Part shown: piece by piece, positions 62,401 through 64,000 of the stretch
How the letters are laid out: the number at the start of each line of letters is the position of its first letter
Position numbering within the stretch: position 1 is the stretch's first letter
DNA from: Caballeronia sp031450805
GTDB taxonomy: Bacteria; Pseudomonadota; Gammaproteobacteria; Burkholderiales; Burkholderiaceae
Length of the DNA stretch: 64,000 bases
Direction: 5' to 3'
Assembly (NCBI RefSeq): GCF_031450805.1
Contig: NZ_JARTVY010000001.1
Location: 2,046,001-2,110,000 of the forward strand
Notes under the pieces: generated by a model
What the model saw: only the letters and a program-made list of their open reading frames with translations
Database searches by the model: none
Told to the model about the DNA's origin: nothing
Position numbers and translations under genes: made by a program

Positions 62401-64000
62401 CGGCCGTCGCCGTCTTTCGCAACGGCGATCAGATCGACGTTGCCGGCCTGTTTCAGTTTCGCGTCGCAGGAGAGCAGGCCGTGATCGTCGCTCTTGCCGC
62501 TGCAGAGCGTGCCGAGGTTGCTCGTCTCGCTGTGGTTGTCGTAAGCGTAGAAGCCGCCGACCATGCGCTTGCGCGAACTCGACATCACGCGCGCAACGCC
62601 CCTGATTTCGATCGATACCCCCGCGCGCGGCTTGCCTTGCAGGTCGAGTGCGAGCGCCTGGACCGGCACCGTATCGCCGACCGATACCCAATGCCCGGCC
62701 TTCACGCCGACGGCGACAGCGGCGGGCCAGAGCGTCGCGTCGCCGCTGATCGTCTGAACCTCGCCGTTCGGGTCGGCGAAGGTGGCTTCGAGCGCGAGAC
62801 GCTTCGGCGAATCGACGGCGGGCAGCGGCATCACGGTGAGCTTGCCCGCGCCATCGCGATCGAGCGTCACGCGCACCTTGTCGGCGACGAGCTTCGTCGT
62901 CGAATCGCCTGCCTGATCTTCGCCGCCATCGCCTTCCTGATCCTCGGCGGGCGCGCTTGCGCCATCGTCCACCGGCTTGCGATACGGCGAGAAGCCGAAC
63001 CCTTCGAATTGCGAAGCGAACGGCGGATACGTATCGCGCACGAGCGCCGATACGTGCACCGGCAGATTCGACGCCGGCCCGCCCTGTACGTATTCGACGC
63101 GCACGGAAACCGGCGCTTCCTTCGCGGCGACGAGTCCGGGCGAATTGTTGTCGCCGGCCGAAATCGAGCCCTTGAACACCGGCAGCCGGAACTCTTCGAC
63201 GCGGAAGCTGCCCGTTTCATACGACTGACCGACCGGGCCGCCGTCGTCGTCTGCGTTGCTGGCGCTGGAGGTGCCGTCATCGAGCGATACGCTGTACTCG
63301 CCGAGCTTCGCCGCTGCGGGCACAGTAAAAGCAGAGTCGGCGCTGTGGTCCGCGGCCCACGCGAGCGGCAGATGCCACGATTGTCCGCTGCCGATATGGC
63401 GGATGGTCACGCGCGTCGGATACTTCTTCGCGAATGCAAAGCCGCCGAGCGTCTCGACGCGCAGCAGGTGCTTCATCGACACTGTTTCGCCCGCGCGCAG
63501 CAGCGTGCGGTCGAAAATGGTGTGGGCGCGCTCGGTGCGCGTCGCGCTCATGTCCGTCGGCACATTGAAACGCCACGATTCGATGCCGCGATTCCAGTCC
63601 GATTGCACGAAAGCCATGTCGGGACCGGTGACGGGATCGTTCACGCGTGCGGATACGAAGAAGCCGTCGTAGGAGAAGCTCGCGTCATTGCACTTGCGCG
63701 CGGCCGCGAGCGGCTTGCCGATTCTCGCGATGCCCTGGGCATCGGTGGTGGCGGTGGCGATCTGATCGCCGTTGCAGTCGGTCACGCGCACTTGCGCGTT
63801 CGCCACAGGCTTGCCCTTGTCGAGCGTCGTCACCCAGACGACGCTGTTCTCACGCCCTTGCTTGAAATGCACGCCAAGGTTCGTGACGAGCACCGAGGTG
63901 CGGACGTACATCGCCTGTTGCTTGCTGAGGAGCGATGCGCCGAGCGTCGGCGACGCCAGTTCCACCACGTAGAACCCGGGCTTCGCGAACGGAATGCCGA
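59487..64000 (-). CDS. Alpha-2-macroglobulin family lipoprotein (YfhM type), partial at 5' end
   Basis: The gene runs off the right edge of the window, so the N-terminus and signal are not seen; about 1,503 residues are visible. Bacterial alpha-2-macroglobulins trap proteases in the periplasm and pair with PBP1C to protect repaired peptidoglycan. Visible are MG-type beta domains, GIPFAKPGFYVVELASPTLG near the edge, the bait region, and the intact thioester motif CLEQ in YPYICLEQQTSRALG (encoded at 60921-60932), followed by the helical thioester domain and a C-terminal receptor-type domain. The C-terminal stop is 4 bases from the pbpC GTG start. An in-frame GTG at 63968 is not the real start. 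Confidence 0.93.
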   Translation of the reverse strand, partial: GIPFAKPGFYVVELASPTLGASLLSKQQAMYVRTSVLVTNLGVHFKQGRENSVVWVTTLDKGKPVANAQVRVTDCNGDQIATATTDAQGIARIGKPLAAARKCNDASFSYDGFFVSARVNDPVTGPDMAFVQSDWNRGIESWRFNVPTDMSATRTERAHTIFDRTLLRAGETVSMKHLLRVETLGGFAFAKKYPTRVTIRHIGSGQSWHLPLAWAADHSADSAFTVPAAAKLGEYSVSLDDGTSSASNADDDGGPVGQSYETGSFRVEEFRLPVFKGSISAGDNNSPGLVAAKEAPVSVRVEYVQGGPASNLPVHVSALVRDTYPPFASQFEGFGFSPYRKPVDDGASAPAEDQEGDGGEDQAGDSTTKLVADKVRVTLDRDGAGKLTVMPLPAVDSPKRLALEATFADPNGEVQTISGDATLWPAAVAVGVKAGHWVSVGDTVPVQALALDLQGKPRAGVSIEIRGVARVMSSSRKRMVGGFYAYDNHSETSNLGTLCSGKSDDHGLLSCDAKLKQAGNVDLIAVAKDGDGREANASTSVWVTREDELWFGGENTDRIDVLPEKTSYEPGETARFQVRMPFRAATALVAVEREGIVETRVVELNGKDPTIDFKVQEAWGPNVYVSVLALRGRVREVPWYSFFTWGWKAPVEWARAFWYEGRQYQAPTPLVDLSKPAFRYGVASIKVGTASHKLAVSVSPDAKSYSVRATAHVKVRVALPDGKPAPAGTQIAVAAVDEALLELMPNQSWNVLDAMLQRRAYGVETATAQMEIVGRRHFGRKAVPAGGGGGHGATRELFDTLLLWNPRVTLDANGEASVDVPLNDALTRFRIVAIAAVGAGRFGTGSASVQTSQDLQLISGLPPLVRVGDAFRAQFTLRNAAARTMRVVVAPHAGSLALDVRNIELAAGSSQEVAWEVSTPDVLGTNASASLAWTVSASEQGTGRATDAVKVTQRVVAAVPVTVQQATIAQVDGTLALPVAPPADAAKSADGAVRGGIAVSLQPKLADGLPGVRRWFERYPYICLEQQTSRALGLMDAAQWQGVLTRMPAYLDRDGLANYFPPSDDQRASGSPTLTAYLLAVTDEAAKLDRRFALSADLRDRLTAGLANFVEGKLQRKFWAPRDDLDFEKLAAIEALSRYGLAQPRMLGSITVAPNQWPTSAVLDYYAILSRVDGVPNRDEKRAQAEQIIRARLTYQGTRLTFSTERDDDLWWLMTGVETNAARTALIFANAPGWKDEMPRLVAGLLAMQQHGAWQTTTANLWGSLAVGRFSRLFESTPVTGSTKIALGSSARDVNWDVAAPAAMASMASATPVTKAASTRSTMLPWSTGSLTLTQDGTGKPWATIESLAAVALKAPLAAGYRITKTVTPIEPAVKGMLSRGDIVRVSLDIDAQSDMTWVVVNDPIPAGATILGSGLGRDSEAATRGEKPDAGAWAAFIERSFDGYRAYYDYLPKGSLHVEYTMRLNNAGTFGLPPTRVEALYAPSTFGALPNAPMVVKPLAAK

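Overview
The window is one contiguous, GC-rich, gene-dense piece of a beta-proteobacterial chromosome. Gene content, gene order (nusA-infB-rbfA-truB, sucA-sucB-lpdA, moeA-moaD-moaE-clpB, nudix-aat-bpt-pyrD) and protein style point to Burkholderiaceae, most like Paraburkholderia, Caballeronia or Burkholderia; the genus cannot be fixed from the sequence alone. I see no rRNA, CRISPR array, prophage or intact insertion sequence. Most of the window is core genome, with small accessory insertions.

Layout. 1-5,074: end of nusA, then infB, rbfA and truB (translation and ribosome maturation). 5,099-10,208 (minus): a MarR-controlled tripartite drug efflux operon, marR-oprM type-emrA-emrB. 10,363-18,591 (plus): typA, then the 2-oxoglutarate dehydrogenase operon sucA-sucB-lpdA. 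18,607-20,270: zapE and a stand-alone IS5-type N-terminal domain protein. 20,311-23,040 (minus): DUF2147, surE, a 79-residue winged-helix-like protein and a DUF1571 protein. 23,353-28,390 (minus): a three-gene acyl-chain module (large FabG, MaoC hydratase, thiolase) and an SHS-type MFS carrier. 28,694-29,158 (minus): two tRNA-Leu(CAG) genes, each with its own promoter and terminator. 29,272-34,747 (plus): rnr, rlmB, an AmiD-type amidase lipoprotein, a SirB-family membrane protein and rpiA.

34,764-43,531 is the accessory-looking part: a polyprenyl glycosylphosphotransferase coupled to a Crp/Fnr regulator, a 937-base gene-free stretch with a candidate small RNA, DUF1839, an acetyltransferase, a group 4 glycosyltransferase, a FadR-type regulator and a Gfo/Idh/MocA oxidoreductase. 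43,546-48,659 (minus): an amino-acid ABC importer without its ATPase, then nudix-aat-bpt-pyrD. 48,852-54,717: molybdopterin genes moeA-moaD-moaE, a truncated haemoglobin beside the relic of an NsrR regulator, and clpB behind a clear sigma-32 promoter. 54,751-64,000 (minus): a methyltransferase, YidB and ComEA-like proteins, and pbpC coupled to an alpha-2-macroglobulin gene that runs off the window.

The points most worth checking are the NsrR relic facing the haemoglobin gene, the possible small RNA at 36,997-37,210, the duplicated tRNA-Leu cassettes, the FabG4-HtdX-FadA2-like module, and the terminators placed inside operons. I found no convincing wholly new multi-gene system. Gene starts were chosen by homology, ribosome-binding site and overlap; several are GTG or TTG.
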